Source: Nymphaea colorata (taxonomy: Eukaryota; Streptophyta; Magnoliopsida; Nymphaeales; Nymphaeaceae). Taken from it: DNA of 60,000 nt. The position numbers and the translations under genes were made by a program. Shown here piece after piece: positions 1-12,713 of this stretch (position 1 is the first letter of the stretch; every line of letters begins with the position of its first letter). The notes beneath the pieces were generated by a model. It did no database searches, had not been told where the DNA came from, and saw nothing but the letters and a program-made list of their open reading frames with translations. The stretch spans positions 13,015,149 through 13,075,148 of the forward strand of contig NC_045146.1 of assembly GCF_008831285.2 (NCBI RefSeq), given 5' to 3'.

Positions 1-1704
1 TCACTAATAGTTTAATTGCGAAAGTATCTTTTATTGATCTTCCGAAAAAAAAAAATGATGGAACTTCTCAGGCATGCTTCATAAATTAACCTGATTGAAA
101 TTTACCAGAGCATAGGATCCTTAAACTTCATGGTTTGGACAGAAATCTTACGGCCTCTCATAGAACATGCAGTGTGCTTAATCACAGCCCGACATATACA
201 CACAAACAGACAGACAATCTCTGCGATAAGGTGTGAATTTGTCCAATCACCTGCCGCAAAGTTACTGGATATCTTCCTATGGTTTATGGATCAGCAAAAC
301 AGTCCAGCCAATATTCCAATGTGAAACCTTGACTGGATTCGGATGCTTTCATGAATTTATCAGGTTATGATAATGGTAAATACCATCCATCAGCTGCATG
401 ATGAAAAGACCGCGATGCAGCAGCAACAATTACCTTTTTCAAATGGCCTTGATCATGAGGCTGGTGGATCATTTTTGTCCTCAAATTCTGATTGATACAG
501 CTAAAACACCAAAAAACTAGTGGTTAAAAGAATCAGCAAGGGAACTCAAGCATACAGATGCTAGATACTCTTGTATTGCCTTGTAAAGATTGTAGCCACC
601 AGAAAATTAGAGGATTTCCCAGAACCGCACGAATTACATTAAGAACCGCATGATACATTTAAGAACCGCGTGATACATTATCTGCGATCTGGAGAATGAA
701 GGCTGACCCAAAGTTCCCCTACGCAGAAAAAGTGTATTGTTATTTTGTGATCGAATCCTAAAGAAAAACTGTATGGCTTGTCCAGACATTTCACTGTACA
801 AATCTTCATCCACGCAACGGAACTAAGTTGAGTAGCCCATAGAACTTAGGAATAAATGCAATCTAAGTAGTAAAATAAGGAAGGTCCTTGGTTACTGTAA
901 TTCCTGGAAAAACAAAGGAGGATGTAAGTAACTAGCGCAAAAAACAATTTAATTTCAGAAGAAAAAAAAAATCTCAACCATTCACACATCACAGAGAAGT
1001 TAACATATCACATGAACTGCAAAGCGAGAACAAACATGACGGTTTTGTTGTGGCTATTGTAATTAAATTGAACGCCTCAGTCATAAGAGTATCTATTGTA
1101 CAGGGGCAGATATAATCATGACATCATGAAAACTATGCAAACACAGAATCTTATATAGCTAACTGGATTGCATGGATGATCACAAACATTTAGTTTGCAT
1201 TTCATTTGAATTTAGTTTAAAAATTTTGATATATGTTACATTACATATTTTAAATCTATGATATAGTTACCACTCTTGTGGTATTTGCTGCGTCAAAACT
1301 TTAGATTAAGTAATGCACCGTTGCAGATGTATCAACGAGTGCACACAAATCAGTTTTAAAAACTCCAGTGTTATACTAGTGTGTCTTGGCTTGTAAGACA
1401 TGCCTAGTGAGACAAGACACAGGACATTTGGAAGCCTTAAAACATGACTGTAGGTTTCAGTATATCAAACGTGAGCAGGTCACTAGTAACAGGGCCTGAA
1501 ACTCTTACCTTATATCAAATCAAACATCCAACCAACCTCTACAACTTCCATTCTCCAAAAACTGGTGGCTCATAAAATACTCCAAATATCACATTATCTA
1601 AGAAAAGAAAAACAAAGCAAAGCATCTTAGAAGGTGTTAAACAATTGTACAAGACTTTATGATATAGAAAATATGCCTCAAGTTTTAATACTTACAAGTT
1701 GGCA
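1..1704. other. 3' flank of UNG, no gene seen
   Basis: AT-rich non-coding sequence downstream of the uracil-DNA glycosylase stop codon. The short open frames on either strand show no recognisable domain and no consistent splice pattern. The only structure I see is a small three-copy tandem repeat at 621-680. The 3' UTR of the minus-strand UNG gene must lie in the right part of this stretch, but I could not place a poly(A) site. Confidence 0.6.
621..680. repeat. Three-copy tandem repeat of about 20 bp
   Basis: Three consecutive copies begin at 621, 642 and 662, each starting AGAACCGC and ending in TACATT(T)A. The first is slightly longer and diverged. It lies in non-coding sequence with no evident function. 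Confidence 0.8.
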
Positions 1705-4700
1705 TTATAACTGCCAATCAATTGGGAGAAGTCCTGCTGCTTCTAAAATCTGATTTGTCCGAGAAAAGTGCCTGTTTAAATATCATGGAAACAAAACGTA
1801 AGCAAACAACTTTGGCAGAAAAACAACATATATCCTGCATACAATGTGGAGAGTTACACCTTGAGCATATTTATAAGCATGGCAATAAAAATTACTGCAA
1901 AATCCGGCAACCTTCCAACTCTTAGTCAAAAAAGCACATTAAACATGCAGATCAAAGCATACAACCTAAGGTGGGATCAAGATTCAAGAGAATTACTCAG
2001 ACAAACATTAGTAAGTAGTAACTTAATATGTAACAGATTCTTTAATAAACTTACTATATATATAAAATAGATCTAAAAGAGTGTAAGAAAAGTATAGCTA
2101 TATACTTTATAAGCTTATATGATAAAATATACAATAAATACATAAGAAAAATACTGACCTGTGTATTGGTCAGGCCGAGAGTTAGCTTCATAACGTTACA
2201 TAATATAAAATATCTTAATTTTTTTATGTTAAAAAATTCAAAAAAAGTTAGAAAAATTAAAAAAATTCAGGAAAAAACAAGAAAAATAAATTCTCTGAAA
2301 AACATGTAAAAGAATATAGCAATGAACTTTCGTCAATTTAACATGCATAAATTGTCAACTATCTTCTTTCACTAGTCTGCACCACTGGGCCAGTTGAAAT
2401 CATATCTTCAGTATCATGCACAGCTCTAAAGAGCGTCTAGGAGTGGTTTTGCGTATGGGGATGTGGTGGTTGTGCGTATGGTGGGGTTTATAACCCAAAA
2501 CAAGAAAAAGAGATTCAGGTCCCCTTTCATTCTGCCATTTCCATATTATAAGATATTGGACATATCACACTATATATCAGCCTTGTATTGCATAATACTG
2601 TTTGATACAGGGCACTAGACCTTTATAACTATGTTATGTTTCATAATGCATCATACATTATACAATATGTACAACATTAGAATAGGTTCAATCAGTTGCA
2701 TCTGACTCACTTTGACTGAGTGGAGTACCACACACACACACCCTCGTCCTAGCACATCCAAGTTATATAGAACCTAGATTGCACTTCACTAGAACTAACC
2801 TGCATCCAAAAAAACCGCGATGTGCTGACAGGCCAGAAGGATGAGCAGATTTCAGAACATGGTGCTTTGACACGTCAATCAATCTGCAAACATTCATGCA
2901 AATTTGAAAGTGCAAGAGGTTTTTTAGTTAACCATGACAAGATGTCCTAACGAGACAGTGAATCATTGATAAATACCATAAATCACCTAAAAGTGAAGCG
3001 GACTTCAAGCTAAGCTTCTAAGGAAGCTATCAACAAAGAGAACATGCGAACACAAAAGGTAGGGGAACAGGAAACAGAATAGCAGCTTAACCTTGAAAAA
3101 AAAAATTTGAATATATATCTTAAGGAGCTGGATGATCTAAAACTAATATTATCAGTAACAAATAACTAATTGCACTATGGTTAGGGTGGAGATTGACAAT
3201 CAAAACACAATGCAGAAAAAGCTATAACTGAGTCTTAGGAGTTGTGGTGATGCTAGTGCTTGTTGAAATTTTTACCCGTTTTAGTTGCGAAAAATCTTTT
3301 CAGTTTGGCATGTGATAACTCCAAGATTTCGCAGACCATGAGGTCATTATGCTACTGCTGAAAATATGTGCTAAATCTGTATTCATGTTAACGAATTCTA
3401 GATTTTCAGGACATGATTTTCAGTATTTACGTTTTTGGGGCTTGAGGTCTTTCCACATGCAATCTCAAAATACATTTTTTCATTTTTTCTTCACTTACGA
3501 GTATCTGCTTAAGCATTCCAAACTCTACCAATGTGAAGTTTTGAAACATAGACATGACAATAGTCAAAATATAGTTCTCAGGCTTCTGCAGCGAGATATA
3601 TTGAAGGTACTATTAGAAACTTTGTCTCAATGGAAATCTTGAGGGTTTAAAAAATTCTACATATATATAAACAATAGAAAATTCTAATAAACATGTTTTT
3701 ACTATCATTTTTTTTACAAAAAATCGATAAAATTCAAAGTAGTTATTAGAAAATTCAAAAAATTTGAAAATATTAATTGAATATCAAAAAAATTGCAAAC
3801 CTATCGCATTTCACGAGAGACTGAAATTAAGAATACAGTCAGTTTTCAAAATCTTGGTATAAATTCCCATTTTCTCGTTTTATGTGATTTTTTTTTTAAG
3901 TATTGTCAATATTCATAGATTTGATAATTTTGTACACTTGTGCTTGCTAAGTTAGATTACCAGCACTGTCACTGGATCAAACACCAACTTAGTCCATTGA
4001 AACTTTTGCTTTTCTTATCATTTATATTCTGACTTGGACAGTGTAAAAATCATCTACATTTCTGAGGTAAAATGTTCCGAACACTGCAGAGTAAATGGAT
4101 TTCATTTGTGGCACACTTTCAGACACCTTAAATAAGAACGATCATCCATATTTTGCCATACCTTGTCTTTTCCTGAGCAGAGTTTCCCCAGAGAAGAAAG
4201 ACAACACCTCTTTTCTTTCGAGAAATGGTTTGAATTACAGCATCAGTGAAAACTTCCCACCCTCTTTTTGCATGGGAGTTAGCCTGATGCTGTCTCACTA
4301 AAACAATAAGAACAAGTAAAAGAAAATATTACCATTTATTTATTCAAAATACATTATGTGGAACTAGCCCCATGTCTATGAAATCTAGACATGTATGAAC
4401 ATACCCGTCAACACAGCATTGAGCAAAAGCACCCCCTGCAGCAGAAAAGATCACATTTAGTATATGACCATGCTTCCATAAATATTAAAATCAAAGAAAA
4501 ACAAACAAAAATTGTACTAGCATATGACATTATGATTTTATGACCATGGCTTCTTCTTGTCCTTCAATTGTCAGAGACTGTGACTTCTAATTCATACATA
4601 TCTTCACAACATATCTAATCTGATGACCAATTTCCTTGGTACAGGACCACCCACAACAATCTCTTGGGTATGAAAATTTAATCTTCTCAGGAAGCAGGAA

Positions 4701-5183
4701 AGAAGCATGGGCGGGACTTATGGCAACTGGCATGTACGGGCCAAAAAAAAAAAAAAAAGCTTAATGTTGGACAAAATTGAACATTGATGAAATATTCAAA
4801 AATCTAACTTTTCGGTAGGTAAGTAATCAGATGCCAGACAGCATGTGTTTGCAAGGGAAATATACAAAAGACATCTATTTGAAGTTTTAACCATGTATGT
4901 GTAATTTCATATAAGAGCTAAGGTTGGTTATTGACAATGACGAACAATATGATCGTGCTGGAATTTGAGTCATGTGAAAAAAAAAATGTGAAACATTTTC
5001 ATAAAACTTATTATATGATACTCGACAAGGCCTGCAGACATAACAATTTGATGATGAATACAGAGGAGAACCTGGATGGCCCAGTGCTCAAGATTCCCAT
5101 GTGATGGGATGGAGCAGCCAACATCTGCTTGGAGTTCCTTGAATATATTAAGCAGACTTGATGGCATCTTGACACCTTGTGGA

Positions 5184-5221
<38 letters not shown>

Positions 5222-8200
5222 ATAAGGATCCTGAATGGAGAGACACATCACACATGCACCTTTATAACCCATCATCCTTAACCAAATGGAGGAACAAAAT
5301 AATGCAGTCTATGGAACAAACAGAGTCCCTGACACCGACCAAATAGTTAACAGGTGAATTAGACGTCTATGCTTCAACAACCACCACAAAAGCATTTCCT
5401 CGGGCCAATATTACATTTCAAAGTCAAAATTCATTTACATTTCAAAGTCAAAATTCATGCAAAGTCCAAGAATTTCAATATTTTCTTATCTAGCAAAGAC
5501 ACCAACAATGGCAGAACTTTTGATCGTATCATCAGTACCACTAGAAAAAGATGCCATAATAAATGTGCCATTAACAAAATCAAGCCAAAATAAAAATCTA
5601 CGTCACCATCCAATTTGTCTATCTTTACTCTTTAGTGTACTCAAATTTCATGTTGCATACTGGTTAGAGCTTTATGACCTCATATAACAGCAAGGATATC
5701 AATCAGCGATTAAAATCCTGAATTCTCAGAGTATCAGTTGCTTACTCTCAAGTCTTAACAAGATCCCTGATTTAGCGGGTTTATCTGACCAATCAAAACC
5801 AAGTTAACAGTAGGTTCATATTCCAGACCCACTTCTGATTTAGTTCTCATTTTCATAGTTTGGGGTAATCCAGCTAAACCTACAAAGTTAGTATATCCAA
5901 CTATCCAGCATTCTGTGCACCACATATAGTGTAATAAGCATAATACTATATTAGAATGTCTATGATGCAAAATAATCTGAGATCACTTCTTTTGATATTT
6001 GCTAGCGCTTGCCTGCACCAGTTCACCCCCATAAAATGTGATTTTGGTTCACACTGAAGCTTTACTTTTTGAGATATCTCCCCTCATTCCTTACATGATA
6101 TCACAAACTTGTTGGCTATAGGTGGCTGGATGCCATCTTTGAAGATTTCAAGTGATTCTGGTGTTCAGTTGCTTCCTCAAGTGAGATACTAAGTTGGCGC
6201 TTACCAAAGTTATTGATGGTAAAACTACCAAAGTCATGAGAAATTAGGAAAGTAATCACCATCACCAAAAAACATTCAAAGATTGGAAAATCCACCATCA
6301 TAGTGACATCTAACTGCATTTGAATGGCATAAACATGACAATATCAATCTAGCAAAATTCAAACTGGCACATGAAGCATGGAGATATTTTACGAAGACTT
6401 AAGAAGACCAATACTAAGCATTGTGTTTCTTGCAATGCAAATTACAGAGAACTCCTGAATATAAAACGGCAAAATTATTAAGCAATCAATAAATATCATG
6501 GAGCTCTTAGTCATGGAATGAGCTTAACAGCGTAATAGTAAATGACATGATACGAGTGATATTGCACTTCAACAATGACAAGTACAAGAAGAACAATTGT
6601 ACACGTTTCTTCTTGGGCATACGCACAAATTAGGATTGTGTAAGAACCAGAATTACCAACTGTGGAAGCATGAAACATGAGTTATGTGGGAAGCAGAAAT
6701 AACGTGAAGTGGGGAAGAAACTAGAAGTGAGCCAGGAATCAAGGGGATAATGAAGCAAACCAGTGGAATGTGTATTTATCAAACTGAGATAGATCCCAAT
6801 TGAGGAGATCCATCAGCCTATTTGAAGAACATTTAAGCTAAAATATAAAAGTATTCCGTGTAACTTGTAGAAGCTTCAGCTATCTACCGCCTAGACACAG
6901 CCGATAAACTCTTTTTGCTTTCCCTTTCCCAGTTTTCTCGGCAGAGACCGTTTTTAAATAGAACACAAAAAAGAAGTGTAAATCGATAGCAAAATGGTTC
7001 TTACAGTTGGATGTAAAAAGCGTTCACCTGACCAATGATCACGACTTTTACTCTGTCAAACGACGTTGAGTTCAGGGCATTAAAGATCAGAAATGGTGGT
7101 GGATAAATGGCGAGTTTCCCGCCCACCTCACACTCAACGAACCTACACAAGTTCTTCATGTAGGGCTTCTGAAACTCTCCAGGCAAAGCCTCCAACCACG
7201 TTTCCTCTACCAGAAGCTCTTCCAGCTTGAAAGAACCCAATCCTTCGGCTGCAAAAAACAAAAAGGAATGAGGGCTCCGAATTTTCCTTGCAGAATTATT
7301 TTCCAACAAAGGTGTCAATCAAACGATAGAATCTCATGGAGCATGACAAGGTTCCTTAGAAGCTACCTCGAGCTTTTGAAACTCGTTCCATACAGATGTT
7401 CAAATTCCGCTTGGCTCTTGCAAACGACCTATTTATGTCAATTCTTTTTCTCTGATCATCCGAAATCGGTGTAGAGGCCCCCGCTCCCAAACCAAAACCA
7501 CCATCATTTTCGATCAAAAAATCACAGCTAGGGTTCTCGATCGTTTTTCCATCCAACGGAAGGTCTCCCTTCTGATTTTCACAAACAGACGCCGAACCCT
7601 GGGCCACAGAAAGGCAACCATCATCATCAGCGCTATCAACCAACGAATCGGCACTCCGATTCTGAACCAAAGCTTCAATGAAACTCGGATCCCTAGTATG
7701 ATCAACAGCCATCGATGAAGGAACGGCAACGTTGGAGTCTCTAGATATCAAGCCGCCAACGTCAGCAACAGTCACACAGCTAGGGTTGAGATCTCTAACC
7801 TTATCATCAGAAGAAAACGACCCAGAATCAGAAGCAACACTAGAACTCGGAATTACGTTTCCGTCACTACCCTTCTCCCGAATCTCATCCACGACGGAAA
7901 AGCAACCAGAGGAAGGATTGAGGGAGGTGGTTCGGTCTCCAGCAGAACAGGGGCTGCTGTCACCGGAGACTACGGAACCGCGCAAAGATGAGGGGCCGAT
8001 CGGCAGGGTGGGTAGGTTAGGACTAGCAGTACGATTGTTTGTGGGGAGCGGATGGGATGGAAGCGAGGCTCCATCCGTTGCAGCTAAGGGAGAAGGAGAG
8101 GTTTTGGGCTTCTTTCGAGGGCTCAGGAGATCGAAGACGGTCCTCTGGGAAGCCATCGCGATTGCTCGGGAGCTTCGCCCAGAAAGGAGTGGGTTGGTGG

Positions 8201-8231
8201 CAACGGAGGGACGGAGAAAGGATGACGCCAT
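1705..8231 (-). CDS. UNG: Uracil-DNA glycosylase, family 1
   Basis: Removes uracil from DNA to start base-excision repair, in nucleus and organelles. Seven exons (minus strand): 8231-7367, 7248-7028, 5230-5072, 4435-4405, 4297-4162, 2883-2800, 1771-1705. All junctions are GT..AG and keep phase, giving 520 residues. Family 1 signatures are complete: [10 protein letters not shown] with catalytic Asp363, the [11 protein letters not shown] strand (416-426), [15 protein letters not shown], and HPSGLS with His485. The protein ends in PIDWQL, as plant UNGs do. The catalytic domain starts near residue 255. The first 250 residues are Ser/Asp-rich and look disordered; plant UNGs I know are about 330 residues in total. 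Met26 is a plausible second start. The nearest upstream gene is not close. Identity is secure; the exact first codon is less so. Confidence 0.95.
5411..5458. repeat. Perfect 24-bp tandem duplication in UNG intron 2
   Basis: Two identical 24-bp units (5411-5434 and 5435-5458) lie within the intron between exons 2 and 3 of UNG. They are a likely replication-slippage product with no coding consequence. Confidence 0.9.
8154..8156 (-). promoter_or_regulatory. UNG: Candidate second start codon of UNG (Met26)
   Basis: An in-frame ATG 25 codons after the first Met. The protein starting here opens [16 protein letters not shown], which has the layout of the PCNA-binding and basic N-terminus of nuclear UNG forms. 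The 25 residues before it are Ser/Arg/Ala-rich and lack acidic residues, as organelle-targeting peptides usually are. Use of both starts is inferred, not shown. Confidence 0.45.
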
Positions 8232-8666
8232 TTTTCCCTCGTTTTTGCAGGCCGGAATTTATGAGTACGGGAAGGGCTTTTGGCGGGAAGGGGCAAGACC
8301 CCAACTCTTTGTTAAGGAAAGAAACGAGTGGAAGCGGAACCGGAAGCGGGCTGCGATGAGATGTTCGTGTAACAAACAGTTCGGCAAACCGAGGCCGACT
8401 CAATTTTAAACCAAAATTCGGATCGGTCTCACACAAAGTCCAACCACAGCAGTGTGCCGGCGTATCTCGTTACTTTTCAGAAAATTCATCAAACAAAGGG
8501 GAACCTATATGGATCCTTATAATGTTCTTGTTTTTGTTCTTTGAATAATATTAGTAAGTTTATAGACATTTTTACAATATAAAAAGGGGCACCAATTCAC
8601 ATGAACCATCATGGCTTGGCTTTCTTTATCATTTTCCAACCACATTATGTCGGAGCCATTTTTAGA

Positions 8667-8685
8667 ATATATATATATATATATA
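8667..8685. repeat. TA microsatellite
   Basis: A run of alternating A and T of about 19 bp in the UNG upstream region. Confidence 0.9.
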
Positions 8686-9097
8686 CCTAAAAATCCAATG
8701 ATATATATAATATACATGTATATAAATTGAATTGTAACTCTACCTATCCAGATCTTTCAGCTCACTCATAAATGTCATCAAATCTATTGCGATTGACGAT
8801 TGAAATAAAAACAAAGTGAAAAAAAATGTAAATCAATACTGGATGATAAAAATGAAAATGTCAATTGTATTTTTCTTCTTACTTTTTTCTTATCTGCCCA
8901 TTACAATGAATTGTGACCACCATATATGTTACTTGATCAGCATCTCTACTACGTTTTAAAGTTTGATTTAATACTTGAGCCTGCATATAAACCTTGTCTT
9001 GCGGTTTAAATGAACAAATTCAGTTTGAAACCCTTTAGCCCATAGTAGTCAAAAGTAAATTGTCTAACATGTGTAACTGGATTCTAGCAGTGCTTGG

Positions 9098-9255
9098 TGG
9101 GCGGAGCCAGAAATTTTTTTTTTTAGTGGAACCGTTCATTCAATACCTTTAGTTTTTTTTTGAGTACTTACATGTATAACAATCAAATATATCAAACCAT
9201 TAACATATATATTAAACTAATTCTATTAAGCTGGTGTGGGCAACTGCTCACTAGC
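9098..9255 (+). repeat. Dispersed repeat, GGGCGGAGCCAG...GTGTGGGCAACTG type
   Basis: Begins with GGGCGGAGCCAG and a long T tract, continues AT-rich, and ends near GTGTGGGCAACTGCTCAC. A second copy in opposite orientation lies at 19740-19900, and a lone GGCGGAGCCAGGATTTTTT start is seen at about 36930. This head and tail combination is one I associate with a common non-autonomous repeat in plant genomes. No coding capacity is seen. Confidence 0.55.
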
Positions 9256-9781
9256 CACCATGTGGCGCTACACTGAACTCATTATAACTCGTTGAATCCT
9301 TCTATGTTCGTTTCTTATATGGGCGTTCGATGGGAGCGACCATCTTTCTTACTCGCTCTATTACGTATAATATGTTTTGCATCTTTTTACGTGCAATTAT
9401 ATCATTGCATGCAAATATGGTACCATGGCTACTAAGTTTTTCTCTCTCTTTATTGTTTGCACACGATTTCAAATGCACACGCTAAATGCAATATTACTGG
9501 GACACCCAAACAACTAATTTTGTCTCTTTCTATTTCTTTCTCGCTCTTCCCCTTCCGACCCTTCGATCCTTTTCAAACGGGAGTTAATGAAGGTCCTGGA
9601 GAATCCTAACGAGGTAAATAAGTAGCCAGATAGAGTATGGTTTTGTTTGAAGGAATTAAGGGGATTGTGTCCCTTGAGAAGGCTAGATTCAGGCAACTAC
9701 AATATAGAAGTACTCAATTGTGACGATAAATTAGAAATGCGGCCGTCACTTGTTAAGATATATTTTCCCAATTTTCCCAAC

Positions 9782-9783
<2 letters not shown>

Positions 9784-9822
<39 letters not shown>
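9784..9822. repeat. TA microsatellite
   Basis: An almost perfect alternating TA run of about 39 bp in intergenic sequence. Confidence 0.95.
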
Positions 9823-9824
<2 letters not shown>

Positions 9825-10009
9825 CTTTTAGTATTTGCAGCTGAAAAAGCACACGCAGCGCTTAGTTTATTAAACAAAATTGCGGAAGTCAACAAATGCC
9901 AATCAAGATCACATGCAATAGAAAGGAAAAGAGCATCCCGATTGTATTCATTTTGGTTATCAAAGCAAAAGTTTCTTCGTAATCCAAACCATGAGTCTTT
10001 GAAAGATCC

Positions 10010-10051
10010 TGTTATATTTGGTTTTAAATATGTTATATTTGGTTTTAAATA
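10010..10051. repeat. Perfect 21-bp tandem duplication
   Basis: Two identical copies of TGTTATATTTGGTTTTAAAT plus a final A lie back to back in intergenic sequence. Confidence 0.9.
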
Positions 10052-12713
10052 TCCACCAGCATCCAACAGCCTTTTTGTCTTTAGGCAGTTTTTTCGTGTG
10101 TGACATCCCAAGTATGATTATTGTGAAGAGCTCTAAGCACATCTTCCATGGCTTATAAGTAGCCAAAACACTGGACACATATTTCTTAAATAAATATACT
10201 GAGATCATGCATTACAATATGAAACTTCCTATGTTCGATTATGAAAGAGGACTTGAGTTTAATAGAATGAGGGAAACTAAAGAAGGCGATAGAAGCCAAG
10301 ACATGTGATCCCTACTGCGACATGACACAGTTGTCCGTCCAGGTAATATTCGGTCCGGACTGAGAACGCCCCCATTTTTGGCAGAAGGAAAGAGATAAGG
10401 CAAGGACATAGTCAAGGCGAGGGGCTTGCCAAGAATCCCAACTCTGCAAACAGGCAGTGTGAAAGGTCACAGATGAAGCATATATATAACAGGGATCAGA
10501 TGGAAGTAGCAGGGAGAAGTCACGAGGTGACGACAGCGCGAAGAGAATGGCGAACTAAACTAATTACACAGTCTCTGTGGGTAGTGGAATATTATTTTGT
10601 GTTGGGGAGCGTACCACCAAATGCAAGTGAACAAAAAATTGTCTCAGCTTCCCCCAGTGTTTCACACGTGAGAGAGAGATTGAGAGATCAGATGCTGCGG
10701 TCCTGTCCTTGGCCGATAAAAAAGACAGTATCTGTAAGTAACATCTTTTTCTGTATTATATTAAACTTTTAAGCACGCATCATGTGTAATGTCCTCGCGT
10801 CCCAAATAATGTAGAAAGCCTGAGTTGAGGGTATTTTGAAATGGAAAACCAGCGGAAACAGCACGATCAGGTGGGTTCTGTGAGGCTGCCATTCAAATTT
10901 CAGTGTGAGGAATTAGGACAAGAAGAAACACAGCATGGTTAAAGATAGTTTCAGAAGTTGCCTAACTGTGAAATTTCTGCTTCCGGTCATAAACAAAGCG
11001 GAGACTCCAGAGTTTCATCTGATCAAAGCCGAAAGAAACTACCACTCTTGAGCATGCTTTTCACAAAGATTTGTGTTTGTTTCATCACTTTAGCTATGGA
11101 AATCTACTGAATATGATGTTTTTTTGGCTGAGTGAAACAGACGGTAAGAGCCATTTTCTCTGTTAAAGCACTCAAAATCTTCTCTGCAACTGATCCAAAG
11201 CGGGTTACCTTGATACTTTCTCCCTTATAATGTAACAACGCTGGTACACTTTCATCAAGATTACTGTCACTCTTTGAGAATGAAACAAATATTTTGTCAA
11301 ATCAAGGAATCTCAAAATACAGTGGCCCGAGAATGGAAGGAAGACAAGGAAGCTAGAGAAGAAGTTTTTCTTATTCCTCCTTTCCAGTAATCGTACGCTT
11401 TTCCTTACATTGGTGTGGGGGATAGATCGGCCAACCGTATGCGTGTTTGCTCGGAGGGATGCGGATCGCTTGGGAGGTGTTGGAAGTAGAACGACGTACG
11501 CTTCTCCCTTGATCCATGGCATCACGAAGGTCATGTCGCATCAAGCACTTCAATTTTGGCACCGATCAAACGCTGCAGCCCCAATCCTGCATGACCCACA
11601 GCTTGTCCTTCCAACGGTTGAATAATTGGAGGGAATTTTGATTTAAAGGATACGGTCTAGTCACAACCCTTAGCTTCGACGGCCCCACATATGAGATCCA
11701 AGGGTCGGACCCAATCTGTGATTTGTGAGAGATCTCAGACCTGTGTGAGATCCGACACCAAGTGCGGCTAAGGTTTGAGAGAGAGACTTACTCCAATAAA
11801 AGAGAGATAGAGAGCGAGCTGATAAAATGGAAATGCACAACAAAATTTGAGAACAAAAAGTTTCTTATATAAATCACAAAAACAAAATAAAAAGAACGAA
11901 TTATAACAATAGTACAATAAAACAAAATAAGATCGGTCAAAAGAAGAACGAGAGTCACTCAAAAAGAAGAACGAGAGTCACCCAACAGCAAACAAAAGAC
12001 GTCGCCTCACACAATCTAGCTAGCGATGAAAAGATACCCCTAAAGAGATAAAAGAGAGTTCATCTATCATGTCATCAAATAAGCCATGTCATCAAATAAG
12101 TCCCGATGGTAGGGGTTGGATATTTAAACCTACATTGGATCTGAAATCAATTCAGCCCAACTTTACAATAGGGAAAACGATAGCGCCTTAGCTATGCCTA
12201 TATTAGAGGAGAAGAATTCACTTTTTTGAAAATATACATTCACATAAAACATGTTTCCACAACATGATTGTGGACAATGTTGCAGAGAATATTATGTGGT
12301 AATGTCCAAGTGTTTTTTTTTCATTTCTAAGAACATAAAAAAGCACACGGTTTTTCTTGGTCCACCTGAAACGTGCGGTCTGAAATAGTACCGAGCCTTT
12401 TGGCATTCGCAGTAGATCTCAAAACGTGAACGGTTTCGCATATCAGAAAACTTGATGTTTGCAATCCAGAAGCACCATCCATGCAAACACCGGACATCTA
12501 GGCCGAACAGTTTCTAGATGACGAACATTAGAAAGAGCCTGCCATTCAGATATATTAGACTTAGTAACCGTACATACACCATTACAGATCCATCCCAACA
12601 TACGTCATTACCAACGCACCCGAGGTCACAAAAGACATTTCAGCCCCAAAGTCCCTCGGTCCCCGAGCGCACCCGACTTGACAGGACACCCGTACCCAGA
12701 AAAGGTCCCTGGC

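Larger units (their letters stand above)
8232..12713. other. Intergenic, repeats only
   Basis: About 4.5 kb between the UNG start and the stop of the NAB-domain gene. The left few hundred bases must hold the UNG promoter and leader, but I could not identify a TATA box with confidence. The rest holds TA microsatellites, one dispersed repeat copy at 9098-9255 and short tandem duplications (10010-10051, 11941-11981, 12068-12100). At 10098 a sequence starting TGTGACATCCCAAGT resembles the start of an LTR but I could not delimit an element. Open frames here (for example 10473-10772 plus and 11205-11534 minus) match nothing I know. Confidence 0.6.

Noticed and set aside
9750-10111. Overlapping long frames on both strands around the TA run
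   Set aside because: Their length comes from the stop-poor alternating TA/IYIY translation and flanking chance sequence; no domain.
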